The translations under genes and the position numbers were made by a program. The notes beneath the pieces are model-generated. The model made no database searches and was not told the DNA's origin. It was given only the letters and a program-made list of their open reading frames with translations. From Actinomycetospora sp. TBRC 11914 (GTDB taxonomy: Bacteria; Actinomycetota; Actinomycetes; Mycobacteriales; Pseudonocardiaceae), in assembly GCF_012933465.1 (NCBI RefSeq), contig NZ_JABBND010000008.1, positions 1 to 64,000 on the forward strand: DNA of 64,000 nt. Reading direction: 5' to 3'. Positions 24,246-32,984 of the stretch are shown piece by piece (the first letter of the stretch is position 1; each line of letters starts with the position of its first letter).

Positions 24246-25133
24246 TCAGCGCGCCGGGCGCCAGGCGTCGAGGACGTCGGCCGGCAGGTCCCCGCGGCGC
24301 CCGGTCGCGTCGGCCAGCCCGACGCAGCGGTCCCCGAGGAAGACGCCGAGGCCGTAGTGCACCGTCGGGACGCCGTCGTCGTCGACGTCCTGGCCGAGCA
24401 CCGCCACCCCGATCTCGTACTCCGCGGGGTAGCCCACCTCGGCGACGTACTGGACCCGGAAGGCGTGCGGGGCGATCTCCGGCGGCGGGCCGCCCCACCC
24501 GGAGGTGAGGACCTCGTCCTGCAGGGACGCGACGCCGTCGGCGTACCAGGACAGCAGGACGACGTTGTTGACGTGGCGGTTGGTGTCGATGTCGCCGACC
24601 CGGGCGCGCAGCGACACGGCGAAGGGGTAGGTGGCGCGATCGCGCCGCTCCGGGCCCGGGCGCAGGGACGTCGGCGCGTCGGGCTCGTCGAGCACCATCC
24701 CGGCGAGGTCCGAGCGCAGCGCGTCCGGCAGGTGGGCGGGCCCGGCCTCCGTCGCGAAGACGGTGACGGTGTCACCGAGGGCGACGCAGCGGTCGTCGCA
24801 GAAGACGCCGTAGCCGTAGGTGAACGACGAGTTGCCGACCCGGCGAATCCCGACGCCGATCCGGTACTTGCCATCCCAGCGCATCGGCGCGCGCCGGTCC
24901 ACGTGCTGGGCGGCGAGCAGCACCCGGAACGGGCCGAACTCGCCGTCCTCGACGAGCCGGCGGAACGCCGGGAGCTCGACCGCGACGCGGACGTCCTCGA
25001 ACCAGCGCGCCAGCCCGGTCGCCGAGATCATCCCGTCCGGCCCGAGGTCGGAGTAGCGCGGCGCGACGTCCCGGAGGACCGGGTAGGCCCCGGGGTGGGT
25101 CAGCGCGCAGGGCACGGCGGCGGAGTCCGACAT
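24246..25133 (-). CDS. double-hotdog thioesterase-like protein
   Basis: 295 residues with two hotdog halves resembling 4-hydroxybenzoyl-CoA/FatA-type thioesterases. The first has RYSDLGPDGMISATGLARWFEDVRVA, and the second RVGDIDTNRHVNNVVLLSWYADGVASLQDEV, where DIDTNRHVNNV is the typical active-site segment. The first repeat's matching segment is less conserved. It probably hydrolyses acyl-CoA thioesters. Start MSDSAAVP at 25133. Co-directional with the SRPBCC gene. Confidence 0.85.
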   Translation of the reverse strand: MSDSAAVPCALTHPGAYPVLRDVAPRYSDLGPDGMISATGLARWFEDVRVAVELPAFRRLVEDGEFGPFRVLLAAQHVDRRAPMRWDGKYRIGVGIRRVGNSSFTYGYGVFCDDRCVALGDTVTVFATEAGPAHLPDALRSDLAGMVLDEPDAPTSLRPGPERRDRATYPFAVSLRARVGDIDTNRHVNNVVLLSWYADGVASLQDEVLTSGWGGPPPEIAPHAFRVQYVAEVGYPAEYEIGVAVLGQDVDDDGVPTVHYGLGVFLGDRCVGLADATGRRGDLPADVLDAWRPAR

Positions 25134-25201
25134 GGGGACATCGTCGCGGTGCGGAGGCCGGCGGCGCTCCCGGGCCGGGCCCGCGTCACAGGCGCGCCGC
25201 G

Positions 25202-25855
25202 TCACACGGCGGGGCCGTACTGCCCGTGCCGGCGCCACCACACGTAGGGCGCCGACTGCGGGCGGCCCGCCGGGGTGTCCTCCCAGGTCTCCTGACGGCC
25301 GTAGGGCACGAGGTCGAGGAAGGTCCACGTGCTGCCGAGCGCCTCCACGCCGCGCCCGGAGGTGGAGTAGGTCCGCAGCACCCGATCACCGTCGCGGAGG
25401 AACACGTCGAGCTGGAACCCCGGCACGCGCATCGCGTCCCGGAAGCCGTCCACGTCCTCGTACCAGGGGACGTCCCAGCCCATGTGGGCCCGGAAGGCCT
25501 CGATCTCGGCGATCGGCGCCCGGGAGGACAGCGCGAAGGTCACGTCGCGGGCGCGCAGGTGGTCGAGGTGCCCGACGTTGTCGGTGAACAGGCAGCAGTC
25601 GGCGCACGGGTCGTCGTCGCCCGGGCCGAGCATGTGGTGGTAGAGGACCAGCTGCGGGCGGCCGTCGAAGAGGTCGGCGAGGGTGGCCCCGCCGTCGGGA
25701 CCCACGAAGCGGTACCCGGGGTCGACCTCCACCGCCGGCAGCCGGCGCCGGGCCGCGGCGAGGGCGTCGCGGGCCCGCGTCGCCTCCTTCTCGCGCTCCC
25801 GGAACGCGGCCGACGCCTCGTCCCACTCCTGCTGCGACACCACCGTCATCGTCAT
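25202..25855 (-). CDS. DUF899 thioredoxin-fold family protein
   Basis: 217 residues of the DUF899 family: EEWxxA-type N-terminal helix, LADLFDGRPQLVLYHHMLGPGDDDPCADCCLFTDNVGHLDHLRARDVTFALSSRAP, then MGWDVPWYEDVDGF and a C-terminal LDLVPYGRQETW. The fold is thioredoxin-like, with CADCC near the active-site position, but catalysis is unknown. Start ATG at 25855, with a second in-frame ATG two codons later. Divergent from the PPOX gene. Confidence 0.88.
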   Translation of the reverse strand: MTMTVVSQQEWDEASAAFREREKEATRARDALAAARRRLPAVEVDPGYRFVGPDGGATLADLFDGRPQLVLYHHMLGPGDDDPCADCCLFTDNVGHLDHLRARDVTFALSSRAPIAEIEAFRAHMGWDVPWYEDVDGFRDAMRVPGFQLDVFLRDGDRVLRTYSTSGRGVEALGSTWTFLDLVPYGRQETWEDTPAGRPQSAPYVWWRRHGQYGPAV

Positions 25856-25903
25856 ACCGACTGATCCTAGAAAAGGACTACGAGGTGCGTCTAGGGTCGA
25901 GCC

Positions 25904-26308
25904 ATGGTCGCGTCGCTGGACCCCGGGGTCAGGGAGCTGCTGAGCGCCCGCAACATGGCCCACGTGGCCACGCTGATGGCCGACGGCTCGCCGCACGTCT
26001 CGCCGGTCTGGATCGAGGTGCTCGACGACGACCGGCTCGCCATCTTCTCGACCCAGGCCCACCTGAAGATCCGCAATCTGCGGCGGGACCCCCGGATCGG
26101 CATCTCGGTGGCCGACGAGCACAACCCGTACCGCTCGGTGATCATCCGGGGCCGGGTCGTCGAGGAGATCCACGGCGACGAGGCGATCGAGATCATGGAC
26201 CGGATGAGCCGCCGCTACACGGGCGCGGACTTCCCGGTCCGCTCCTCGATCGTCGAGGTCATCGAACCGGAGCGGGTGAAGGTGCAGGAGCTGCCCTTCA
26301 GGCACTGA
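25904..26308 (+). CDS. PPOX-fold F420-dependent enzyme
   Basis: A 134-residue split-barrel protein of the type annotated as PPOX-class F420-dependent: RNMAHVATLMADGSPHVSPVWIEVLDDDRLAIFSTQAHLKIRNLRRDPRIGISV, the cofactor-binding strands, and IIRGRVVEEIHGDEA. These reduce varied substrates with F420H2 or flavin, or bind biliverdin or haem. Which cofactor is used cannot be settled by eye. It is followed by a large palindromic element. Confidence 0.88.
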   Translation: MVASLDPGVRELLSARNMAHVATLMADGSPHVSPVWIEVLDDDRLAIFSTQAHLKIRNLRRDPRIGISVADEHNPYRSVIIRGRVVEEIHGDEAIEIMDRMSRRYTGADFPVRSSIVEVIEPERVKVQELPFRH

Positions 26309-26328
26309 GGGCCGGAGCGGCCGGGCCC

Positions 26329-26393
26329 GTGATCAGCGGACCTCGGTGGTGGTGTTCCGAGGCCCACCACCGCCGTCCAGGTCTGTTGATCAC
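26329..26393. terminator. long interrupted palindrome between convergent genes
   Basis: Outer arms GTGATCA/TGATCAC (26329-26335 and 26387-26393) and inner arms CGGTGGTGG/CCACCACCG (26344-26352 and 26364-26372) form an interrupted cruciform-like stem between two convergent genes. A bidirectional terminator is the simplest reading. Confidence 0.7.
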
Positions 26394-26414
26394 GCGCGAG
26401 GGGCCGAGCAGCGG

Positions 26415-27200
26415 TCACACCCCGGGCTCGTCGTACCGCGCGCCGCAGAACCCGCCCCCGACGAAGACGTCGGTCCACGCGTCGGCGGCGAGGTCGCGGT
26501 CGGCGAACACCTCGGCGTCGTCGGCCGGGCGGTAGCCGAGCTCCGCGGCGGCGGTCAGCGAGAACCGGCGCCGGGTGTTGTCCGAGACGCCCCAGACGAT
26601 CCGGAAGCCCGGCGACCGCACGGTGACCGCGGCGTCGACGAGCCGCGCGACGTCGCCGGGCGAGAGCCAGGTGGCCAGCGCCCGGGCGTCGGGCGGGGCC
26701 TCGAAGCACGACCCGATGCGCAGGCAGACGACGTCGAGGCCGTACCGGTCGTGGTAGAGGCTGCCGAGCGCCTCGTCGGTCACCTTGGCCACGCCGTAGA
26801 ACGTGTCCGGGCGGGGCGGCACGTCGTCGGGCACCGGGTCGACGGCCGGGTGGAACCCGACGGCGTGGTTGCTGCTGGCGAACACCACCCGCCCGACCCC
26901 GGCCCGTCGCGCGGCCTCGAAGACCGTGAACGTCCCGTGGATGTTGACGTCGAGGATCTCGCTCCACGCCGCCTCGCCGCTGATCCCGCCGAGGTGCACC
27001 ACGGCGTCGACCCCGCGGCACGCCGCGGTGAGCGCGTCGAGGTCGGTGACCGACGCCGTCACCACCTCCTCGCCCTCCCCCGGGTCGTCGATCGCGGCGA
27101 CGTCGAGCAGGCGCAGGGTCCGGTCGGCGCGGGCGAGGCGGGGGCGCAGCATGCCGCCGATGCGCCCGGCGGCGCCCGTGATGAGCAGGGTCTCGGTCAC
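26415..27200 (-). CDS. NAD-dependent epimerase/uronate-dehydrogenase-like protein
   Basis: A 261-residue extended-SDR enzyme. The Rossmann motif TGAAGRIG is at residues 8-15, HLGGISGEAAWSEILDVNIHGTFTVFEAAR and FASSNHAVGF resemble uronate dehydrogenases, and the catalytic pair is Tyr135-x3-Lys139 (YGVAK). Uronate dehydrogenase oxidises galacturonate or glucuronate to the lactone, so the SMP-30 lactonase at 1222 could act on such products, though it is far away. GTG at 27200 gives the family-typical start; an upstream start adds a basic tail. Confidence 0.85.
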   Translation of the reverse strand: MTETLLITGAAGRIGGMLRPRLARADRTLRLLDVAAIDDPGEGEEVVTASVTDLDALTAACRGVDAVVHLGGISGEAAWSEILDVNIHGTFTVFEAARRAGVGRVVFASSNHAVGFHPAVDPVPDDVPPRPDTFYGVAKVTDEALGSLYHDRYGLDVVCLRIGSCFEAPPDARALATWLSPGDVARLVDAAVTVRSPGFRIVWGVSDNTRRRFSLTAAAELGYRPADDAEVFADRDLAADAWTDVFVGGGFCGARYDEPGV

Positions 27201-27253
27201 GGGACGACATCGTGCCCGGGTTCGCCGCACCCGGCCCCGGGGTAGCCGCCGGC

Positions 27254-27661
27254 ATGGGTGACTACGAGCACACCGCCACCATCCGCCGCCCGCCGGACGT
27301 CGTCTTCGACTACGTGTCCGCCGTGGAGAACCTGCCGTCGTTCTTCGACAGCATGCGCGACGCCCACGCCGAGGGCGGCGACGACGTCCACGTGGTCGCC
27401 GACGTCGAGGGGCACACCTACGAGGGCGAGGCGTGGATGCACGCCGACCCCGACGCCAAGCACGTCCGGTGGGGTGCCGAGTCCGCCAGCGGCTACCACG
27501 GCGAACTGTTCGTGACCGGCATCGGCGACGAGGAGTCGAAGGTGACGGTCACCCTGCACACCGAGCACGCCGACGGTCCGGGCATCCGCGCCGGGCTCGA
27601 GCAGACCCTGGCCAACCTCAAGACGCAGCTGGACGGCAGCAGCACCGAGCCCGCCGGCTGA
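27254..27661 (+). CDS. SRPBCC-family protein
   Basis: 135 residues: YEHTATIRRPPDVVFDYVSAVENLPSFFDSM is the characteristic first strand and helices of a polyketide-cyclase-like SRPBCC domain, followed by a long C-terminal helix (GIRAGLEQTLANLKTQL). The ligand is unknown. It ends 5 bp before the LigD-like gene and is probably co-transcribed with it. Confidence 0.85.
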   Translation: MGDYEHTATIRRPPDVVFDYVSAVENLPSFFDSMRDAHAEGGDDVHVVADVEGHTYEGEAWMHADPDAKHVRWGAESASGYHGELFVTGIGDEESKVTVTLHTEHADGPGIRAGLEQTLANLKTQLDGSSTEPAG

Positions 27662-27666
27662 CGACC

Positions 27667-29823
27667 GTGACCCCGCGGCCGATGCTCGCGACCCCCGGCG
27701 ACCCGCCGGAGGGCGCGGGCTGGGCGGTGGAGTTCGCGTGGGACGGCGTGCGGGTCCTGCTGCGGACCGGTCCCGACGGTGCCGTGGTCACCGGGGAGGA
27801 CGGCGCCGACCTCTCCGCGGTCTACCCCGAGCTGGCCGAGGTGGGCCGTGGGCGGGAGCTCGTCCTCGACGGCGAGGTCGTCGTGCTCGACGCCCACGGT
27901 CGTCCCGACGCGGCCCGCCTCGCCCGGCGCGCGGCGGCCGCGACCCCGGACGAGGAGCTGCGCTCCGCCGCCCCGGTGACGCTGTACGCCACCGACCTGC
28001 CGTCCGTCGACGGCGACGAGCTGCACGATCGCCCGTACGACGAGCGCCGTGCGCGACTCGAGGCGCTCGACCTCGGGTCCCGCGCCGAGGTGCCGCCGTC
28101 GTTCACCGACTCCACCCCCGCCGAGGTGCTCGAGGTCGCGCGCGGGTACGGCCTGCGCGGCATCGTGGCGAAGCGCCGCGCCTCCCCCTACGTGTTCGGG
28201 GTGCGGTCGGGCGACTGGGTGGAGACCCGGGTCGACCGGCTGGCCACCTACACGGGGATGCGCGACTTCACCGCGACCCCCGAGCCCACGGGCGGCTCCC
28301 CATCCGCGGGCGCGCCGATCTTCGTCGTCCAGCGCCACCGTGCCCGCCGGCTGCACTACGACTTCCGGCTCGAGATCGACGGCGCGCTGGCGAGCTGGGC
28401 CGTCCCGCGCGGCCCGACGCTGGACCCCTCCGCGCGGCACCTGGCGGTGCACACCGAGGACCACCCCATGGACTACGCGCTGTTCGAGGGCGTGATCCCG
28501 AAGGGCCAGTACGGCGGCGGCGACGTCATCGTCTGGGACCGCGGGGTGTGGCACCCGGCGCACACCGACGACCCGGCGGCCGCCGTCCGCGCCGGGGAGA
28601 TCCACCTCGACCTGGAGGGCGAGAAGCTCGCCGGACGCTTCGTCCTGGTGCGCCGCCGCGCCCGCGACGGCGAGCGGCCCGGCGCGGAGCAGTGGGTCCT
28701 CGTGCACAAGCACGACGACCACGCGCAGGAGGGCTGGGACCCCGAGGAGCACCCGCGCTCGGTGCTCACCGGACGCACGAACGACGAGGTCGCCGCGGCA
28801 CCGGCGGCGATGTGGCAGAGCGAGGCCCCCGCCGCGCAGGCCGAGGTGCCGCTCGCCGCGTCGGACCCCGGACTGCAGGTCGCGGCCACCGACGACGATC
28901 TGGCCGCGCTCGACGCCCTCGGCGACGGCGGCCCGTGGTCGGTGGGCGGCCGGGAGGTCGTGCTGAGCAACCTCGACAAGGTCCTCTTCCCCGGGCAGGC
29001 CGGGCCGCCGCTCACCAAGCGCGACCTCGTCCGGTTCCACGCGCGGATCGCGCCGTTCCTGCTGCCCTACCTGGCGGGGCGCCCGGTCAACCTCCACCGC
29101 TTCCCCGACGGCGTCGCCCGCCCGGGGTTCTGGCAGAAGGAGGTCCCCGGCCACGCCCCCGACTGGCTCCGGCGCTGGCACAACCCGGAGGCCGCGCCCG
29201 ACGAGACCCAGCACTACGTCGTCCTCGACAGCACCGCCGCGCTCGTCTGGACGGCCAACCACGGCGCGATCGAGCTGCACCCCTGGACCTCGCGGCTGCC
29301 CGACGTCCACCATCCGACGTGGGCGCTGATCGACATCGACCCCGGGCCCGCCGTCGGCTTCGACGACGTCCTGCTCCTCGCCCGGCTCTACCGCACCGCG
29401 CTCGAGCACCTGCAGGTCGCGGCGGCGCCCAAGGTCACCGGCAAGCGCGGCGTCCAGATCTGGGTGCCCATCGCCGACGGCTACACCTTCGACGACACCC
29501 GCGCCTGGGTCGAGAAGCTGTCCCGCGCCGTCGGGAAGACCGCGCCCGGGCTCGTGTCGTGGGAGTGGCACACCGACCGCCGCCACGGGCTCGCCCGGCT
29601 CGACTACACCCAGAACGCGATCAACAAGACCCTCGTGGCCCCGTTCAGCCCCCGCCCCGCGCCCGACGCCCCGGTGTCGACGACCCTGCGCTGGGACGAG
29701 CTCGACGATCCCGACCTGGCACCGGACCGTTGGACGATCCGCACCCTGCCCGACCGGTTGGCCACCGCGGGCGATCCCCTCCGACCGCTGCTCGGGCAGG
29801 CACAGACGCTGCCGGCCCTGTAG
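27667..29823 (+). CDS. LigD-like protein: degenerate ligase, phosphoesterase and polymerase domains
   Basis: A 718-residue protein related to LigD of bacterial non-homologous end joining. Domain order: a ligase-like region (1-200), a 3'-phosphoesterase domain (about 217-370; LHYDFRLE with His230, VHTEDHPMDYALFEGVIPKGQYG), then a polymerase/primase domain (about 436-715; LSNLDKVLFPG, LIDIDPG metal Asp pair). The ligase motif that should read ExKxDG is EFAWDG, so the AMP-accepting Lys is Ala24, and no OB-fold follows. It can probably polymerise and trim ends but not seal them. Confidence 0.9.
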   Translation: MTPRPMLATPGDPPEGAGWAVEFAWDGVRVLLRTGPDGAVVTGEDGADLSAVYPELAEVGRGRELVLDGEVVVLDAHGRPDAARLARRAAAATPDEELRSAAPVTLYATDLPSVDGDELHDRPYDERRARLEALDLGSRAEVPPSFTDSTPAEVLEVARGYGLRGIVAKRRASPYVFGVRSGDWVETRVDRLATYTGMRDFTATPEPTGGSPSAGAPIFVVQRHRARRLHYDFRLEIDGALASWAVPRGPTLDPSARHLAVHTEDHPMDYALFEGVIPKGQYGGGDVIVWDRGVWHPAHTDDPAAAVRAGEIHLDLEGEKLAGRFVLVRRRARDGERPGAEQWVLVHKHDDHAQEGWDPEEHPRSVLTGRTNDEVAAAPAAMWQSEAPAAQAEVPLAASDPGLQVAATDDDLAALDALGDGGPWSVGGREVVLSNLDKVLFPGQAGPPLTKRDLVRFHARIAPFLLPYLAGRPVNLHRFPDGVARPGFWQKEVPGHAPDWLRRWHNPEAAPDETQHYVVLDSTAALVWTANHGAIELHPWTSRLPDVHHPTWALIDIDPGPAVGFDDVLLLARLYRTALEHLQVAAAPKVTGKRGVQIWVPIADGYTFDDTRAWVEKLSRAVGKTAPGLVSWEWHTDRRHGLARLDYTQNAINKTLVAPFSPRPAPDAPVSTTLRWDELDDPDLAPDRWTIRTLPDRLATAGDPLRPLLGQAQTLPAL

Positions 29824-29929
29824 GGCAGGGGCGCGGCAGCCACGTCACCACCGCGGGGTCTGGACGCGTCGGGCCGCGCGGGGTCGGGTGTGGGGAGACC
29901 CACCACGTCCCACGAGACGAGGAGCTCCC

Positions 29930-30169
29930 GTGCCCGAGATCGTCCGCACCCTCGGCCTCCTGACCGCGCTGCCGGGATCCCTGGTCGTCCTCGCGATGGG
30001 CCTCGCGCGGGCCACCCAGGCCAGTCCGCCGAACTGGATCCTGCTGATCATCGGCGGGGCCCTCTTCGTCCTCAGCGTGCCGCCGCTGCTGTTCGGGTCG
30101 TCCCCCGACGACGGGCGCGGCACGTCCGACCGGGGCGCCCGGCGCCCGGTGCCGACCCGCGCCCGCTGA
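29930..30169 (+). CDS. 79-residue two-helix membrane protein
   Basis: Starts GTG with GAGGAGC upstream: VPEIVRTLGLL. Two hydrophobic spans (about 8-23 and 34-52) with a short polar turn, then a basic/acidic tail ending PTRAR. No family recognised. It stands alone, convergent with the next gene. Confidence 0.65.
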   Translation: MPEIVRTLGLLTALPGSLVVLAMGLARATQASPPNWILLIIGGALFVLSVPPLLFGSSPDDGRGTSDRGARRPVPTRAR

Positions 30170-30184
30170 GGCGGGCGCCCGGTC

Positions 30185-31345
30185 TCAGGCCGCGTCGGAC
30201 TCGTCGTCGGAGCGGTCCGTGATCCGGGCCGGCGGGTTGCCCCGCAGGTGCTCGCGCTGCCGGTAGCCGTACGCGGCGTTGCGGATGTCCTCGTCGCGCT
30301 GCAGGACGATCCCGACCGCCCCGGCCAGGGTGGCGGCCACCGTCGCGAGCGAGGCGATGCGGATCCAGTCGGTGACGACCGGGGTCCGGTGCAACGTCGC
30401 GGTGACCGTGTTCGCGAGCGCGCCGGGCGAGATGAGGAACAGGACGGCGCCGAGGTCGACGGCGAAGGTCACGACGACGAGGGCGACCACCGCCTGCCCG
30501 ATCGTCGCGAGCGTGGCGAGGTTGTAGAGCCGGATGACGCGTGCCTCGGCCTGGGCCCGCCGGCGTCTCTCCCACAGCCCGTGGCGCACGACGATCCACG
30601 CCGTCATCAGTACCGCGGACGCCACCGCCGCGCCGACCAGCCGCCACGGACCGGCGGTCAGCGCGATGTACCACGTGGACGAGTTGAAGATCATGAATGC
30701 GCTGGCGGCGACGGTGGCCGCGAACGCGGCCGCCATGCCGGCGACGAGCCGCCCGGGGTGGTTGGTCCGGATCATCCCGGCGAGGAGCCGCAGCCGGCCC
30801 GACACCACCGGGCCGGTGAGGCGCTGGTCGATCCGGGAGTCCCGGGGCTCCCGACGGCGGGTGGAGCCCAGGAGCGTCGCGATGCGCGGTGAGCTGTCGT
30901 CCGTCGCGGTCTCCGGCCCGTCCCCGTCGGCCTCGAGCAGCCCGACGACGAGGTGGGCCACCACGCGCACCGCCCGGGTGCGCAGCCGCCACGCGCCGAG
31001 GGCGGGCAGGGACACCGCGGCGACCCGGCGGTCGAGGCCGACGTCGGCGATCACGGGTTCGTGGCCGTGCAGCACCGGGACCTCGGTGAGGTAGACCGCG
31101 ACGTCCCAGCCCTCCCGCTCGCGGTGGTCGGCGACCGCGTCGAGCACCCCGGGCATGTGGGAGCGACCGGCCGCGATCGCCGACTGGCGCACCTGCAGGC
31201 GGCAGCCGGGGTCGTCCTCGGCGCAGCTCCGGTGGGCGGCGAGCGCGCGCGGCAACGAGGAGTCCGCCAGCGCGTGCGCCACCTCCACCGGCAGGTCGGG
31301 GTCGGCGAGCAGGCCGATCTCCGGCTGGTCGGTCCGAGGAGCCAT
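30185..31345 (-). CDS. hypothetical membrane protein with soluble N-terminal half
   Basis: 386 residues. The first 190 are soluble, with alternating motifs such as IGLLADPDLPVEVAHALAD and GWDVAVYLTEVPVLHGHEPVIADV, a Rossmann-like rhythm. The second half has four membrane spans (about 200-220, 231-253, 277-306, 326-348). No known domain is recognised with certainty. It may be co-transcribed with the DUF1440-like gene 54 bp upstream. Confidence 0.75.
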   Translation of the reverse strand: MAPRTDQPEIGLLADPDLPVEVAHALADSSLPRALAAHRSCAEDDPGCRLQVRQSAIAAGRSHMPGVLDAVADHREREGWDVAVYLTEVPVLHGHEPVIADVGLDRRVAAVSLPALGAWRLRTRAVRVVAHLVVGLLEADGDGPETATDDSSPRIATLLGSTRRREPRDSRIDQRLTGPVVSGRLRLLAGMIRTNHPGRLVAGMAAAFAATVAASAFMIFNSSTWYIALTAGPWRLVGAAVASAVLMTAWIVVRHGLWERRRRAQAEARVIRLYNLATLATIGQAVVALVVVTFAVDLGAVLFLISPGALANTVTATLHRTPVVTDWIRIASLATVAATLAGAVGIVLQRDEDIRNAAYGYRQREHLRGNPPARITDRSDDESDAA

Positions 31346-31399
31346 GCCGGGGGCTGCCCACCCGGGCCGGGCTCTCTCCCTCGTTTCTCCCCGGCCCGG

Positions 31400-31885
31400 T
31401 CAGGCGGCCCGCGTCCAGCCCGCGGCACGGTCGCCGGACAGCGCGTCGTACACCGTCCCGGCGGCCACGGCGTAGACCAGGTGGTGGCCGAGGTCGGTCA
31501 GCGTGGCGGTGGCGCCGTAGGCCGGGGTCGGCTTCCCGAGCCCGAGGGCCGGGGTGAGCGCCTGCTCGGCGCCGAGCACGGCGGCCAGGTGGGCCGCCGT
31601 CGCGAGGGGGCCGCGCTCCCCGGCGAGGTCGAGCAGCGTGCGCGCGAGGCCCCAGCCGGTGCCGTAGGCCCAGTGCGCGACGACGTTGAGCCGGTTCCGG
31701 GCGGCCTCGTCCTTCGGCGCGATCCCGGTGGCGGTGGCGACGCCGTCGGCGGGTGTGGTGCTCCCGGAACGGCCCGAGAGCCGTTGCTCGACGGTCTGGG
31801 ACAGCGTCATGGCGGCCGTGCCCGCGAGGCCCGCGAGCACGCCGCGCGCCCCGGAGAGCAGGGGCCGATCGGTCGGTGAGGTCAT
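31400..31885 (-). CDS. DUF1440-like membrane protein
   Basis: 161 residues with hydrophobic segments near 13-29 (GVLAGLAGTAAMTLSQTVEQ), 66-80, 95-110 and 125-145. The opening GxxAGxxGTxAMT pattern is that of DUF1440-like membrane proteins of unknown function. ATG at 31885. Located between the DMT transporter and the preceding hypothetical on the same strand, with short gaps. Confidence 0.75.
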   Translation of the reverse strand: MTSPTDRPLLSGARGVLAGLAGTAAMTLSQTVEQRLSGRSGSTTPADGVATATGIAPKDEAARNRLNVVAHWAYGTGWGLARTLLDLAGERGPLATAAHLAAVLGAEQALTPALGLGKPTPAYGATATLTDLGHHLVYAVAAGTVYDALSGDRAAGWTRAA

Positions 31886-31926
31886 CGCTGCGGATCGACG
31901 CTCGGCGGGGCCGCCGAAACCGGCGC

Positions 31927-32814
31927 TCAGCCGGCTCCGTGGGGGGCCGGGGACGGCGCCCCGTCGGTCTCGACCACCGCGTGCTCGACGCGGCTGAGCA
32001 CGACGGTGCCCGCGACGATGCCCACCGCGCCGACGAGCCCGCCGAGGGTCCAGGCGTCGAGCGGGGCCCGGTCCCCGAACACGGCGAAGCCCCACGTCAT
32101 GGCGACCAGCGGGTTGGCCAGCGTGATGCCGGGCTGGGCCCAGAGCAGGTCGTGGGCCTGCAGCGCCTGCTGGAGGAAGACGAACGAGACGATGCCGCCG
32201 ATGAGCACGCCGTAGGTCTGCCAGGTGGTGAGCACCGCGAGCACGCCGTGGGCGTAGGCCGGTCCGAGCCCGGCGAGCAGGGCCGCGTTGTACCCGTACG
32301 TCACGCCCGCGCCGAGCCCGAACCACAGGGCCCGGCGTCGTCCGCGGCCCCCGCGGCCCAGGAGCGCGAGGACGACGAGGACGGCCACCACGATCGCGCT
32401 CCCGACGAACCAGGCCGGGCCCGACGTCGCCGCCGGGTCGCCTCCCGAGGGCACGAGGCAGAACAGCAGGAGCGCGAGGCCGAGGGCCATCACCGCGATC
32501 GCGGTCCACGCCCGGCGGCCCATCGGGGTGTGCAGCAGGACCGCGCTCAGCACCAGGGTGAACGGCAGCTCGGTGATGAGCATCGGCTGCACGACCGAGA
32601 TGGACGCCAGGGTCAGCGCCACGGCCTGCAGGACGAAGCCCACGACGTGCCCGGCGATCCCGGCCGTCCACGCCGGGCGGCGCAGCAGGTCGAGCACCGC
32701 GCGCCGGCGGCCCGCCTCCGGGTCGTGGTGGCGCGACGCCGACCGTTGCAGCACCGACCCGAGGGCGTTGGCGGCCGCCGCGGCCGTCGCCACACCCAGT
32801 CCGGTCAGGAGCAT
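31927..32814 (-). CDS. DMT-superfamily transporter
   Basis: 295 residues and about ten membrane helices in two related halves, as in drug/metabolite transporters: ALTLASISVVQPMLITELPFTLVLSAVLL in the first EamA-like repeat and GITLANPLVAMTWGFAVFGDRAPLDAWTLGG in the second. ATG at 32814 with GAGGAGGACCC upstream. A palindrome 60 bp upstream recurs before the hydrolase gene at 34695, so both may be under one regulator. Substrate unknown. Confidence 0.88.
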   Translation of the reverse strand: MLLTGLGVATAAAAANALGSVLQRSASRHHDPEAGRRRAVLDLLRRPAWTAGIAGHVVGFVLQAVALTLASISVVQPMLITELPFTLVLSAVLLHTPMGRRAWTAIAVMALGLALLLFCLVPSGGDPAATSGPAWFVGSAIVVAVLVVLALLGRGGRGRRRALWFGLGAGVTYGYNAALLAGLGPAYAHGVLAVLTTWQTYGVLIGGIVSFVFLQQALQAHDLLWAQPGITLANPLVAMTWGFAVFGDRAPLDAWTLGGLVGAVGIVAGTVVLSRVEHAVVETDGAPSPAPHGAG

Positions 32815-32874
32815 GTCCGCGGGTCCTCCTCGCCTCGCCCCGGCGGGTGAGTGCCCGTTCCCGGCCCCGCCCAT

Positions 32875-32888
32875 CGGTCGTTCGACCG
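32875..32888. promoter_or_regulatory. palindromic operator CGGTCG-TT-CGACCG (copy 1)
   Basis: A perfect palindrome 60 bp upstream of the DMT transporter start. Read towards the gene it is CGGTCGAACGACCGAT. The same element, in the same orientation, occurs 58 bp upstream of the hydrolase at 34695. Size and symmetry fit a TetR-type site. Confidence 0.75.
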
Positions 32889-32911
32889 CTTCTCTCCCGG
32901 CGCCGTGGTTG

Positions 32912-32927
32912 CGGTGGTGGACCACCG
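32912..32927. promoter_or_regulatory. palindrome CGGTGGT-GG-ACCACCG
   Basis: Seven-base perfect arms with a 2-base centre, 57 bp upstream of the HSL-type hydrolase GTG. Different from, but next to, the operator at 32875; a candidate site for the plus-strand gene. Confidence 0.5.
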
Positions 32928-32984
32928 ATAGCGTGATCGGGCGACGGCGTGGCCGTCGTGTCGTGACGGAGCCGGAGGGACGCG

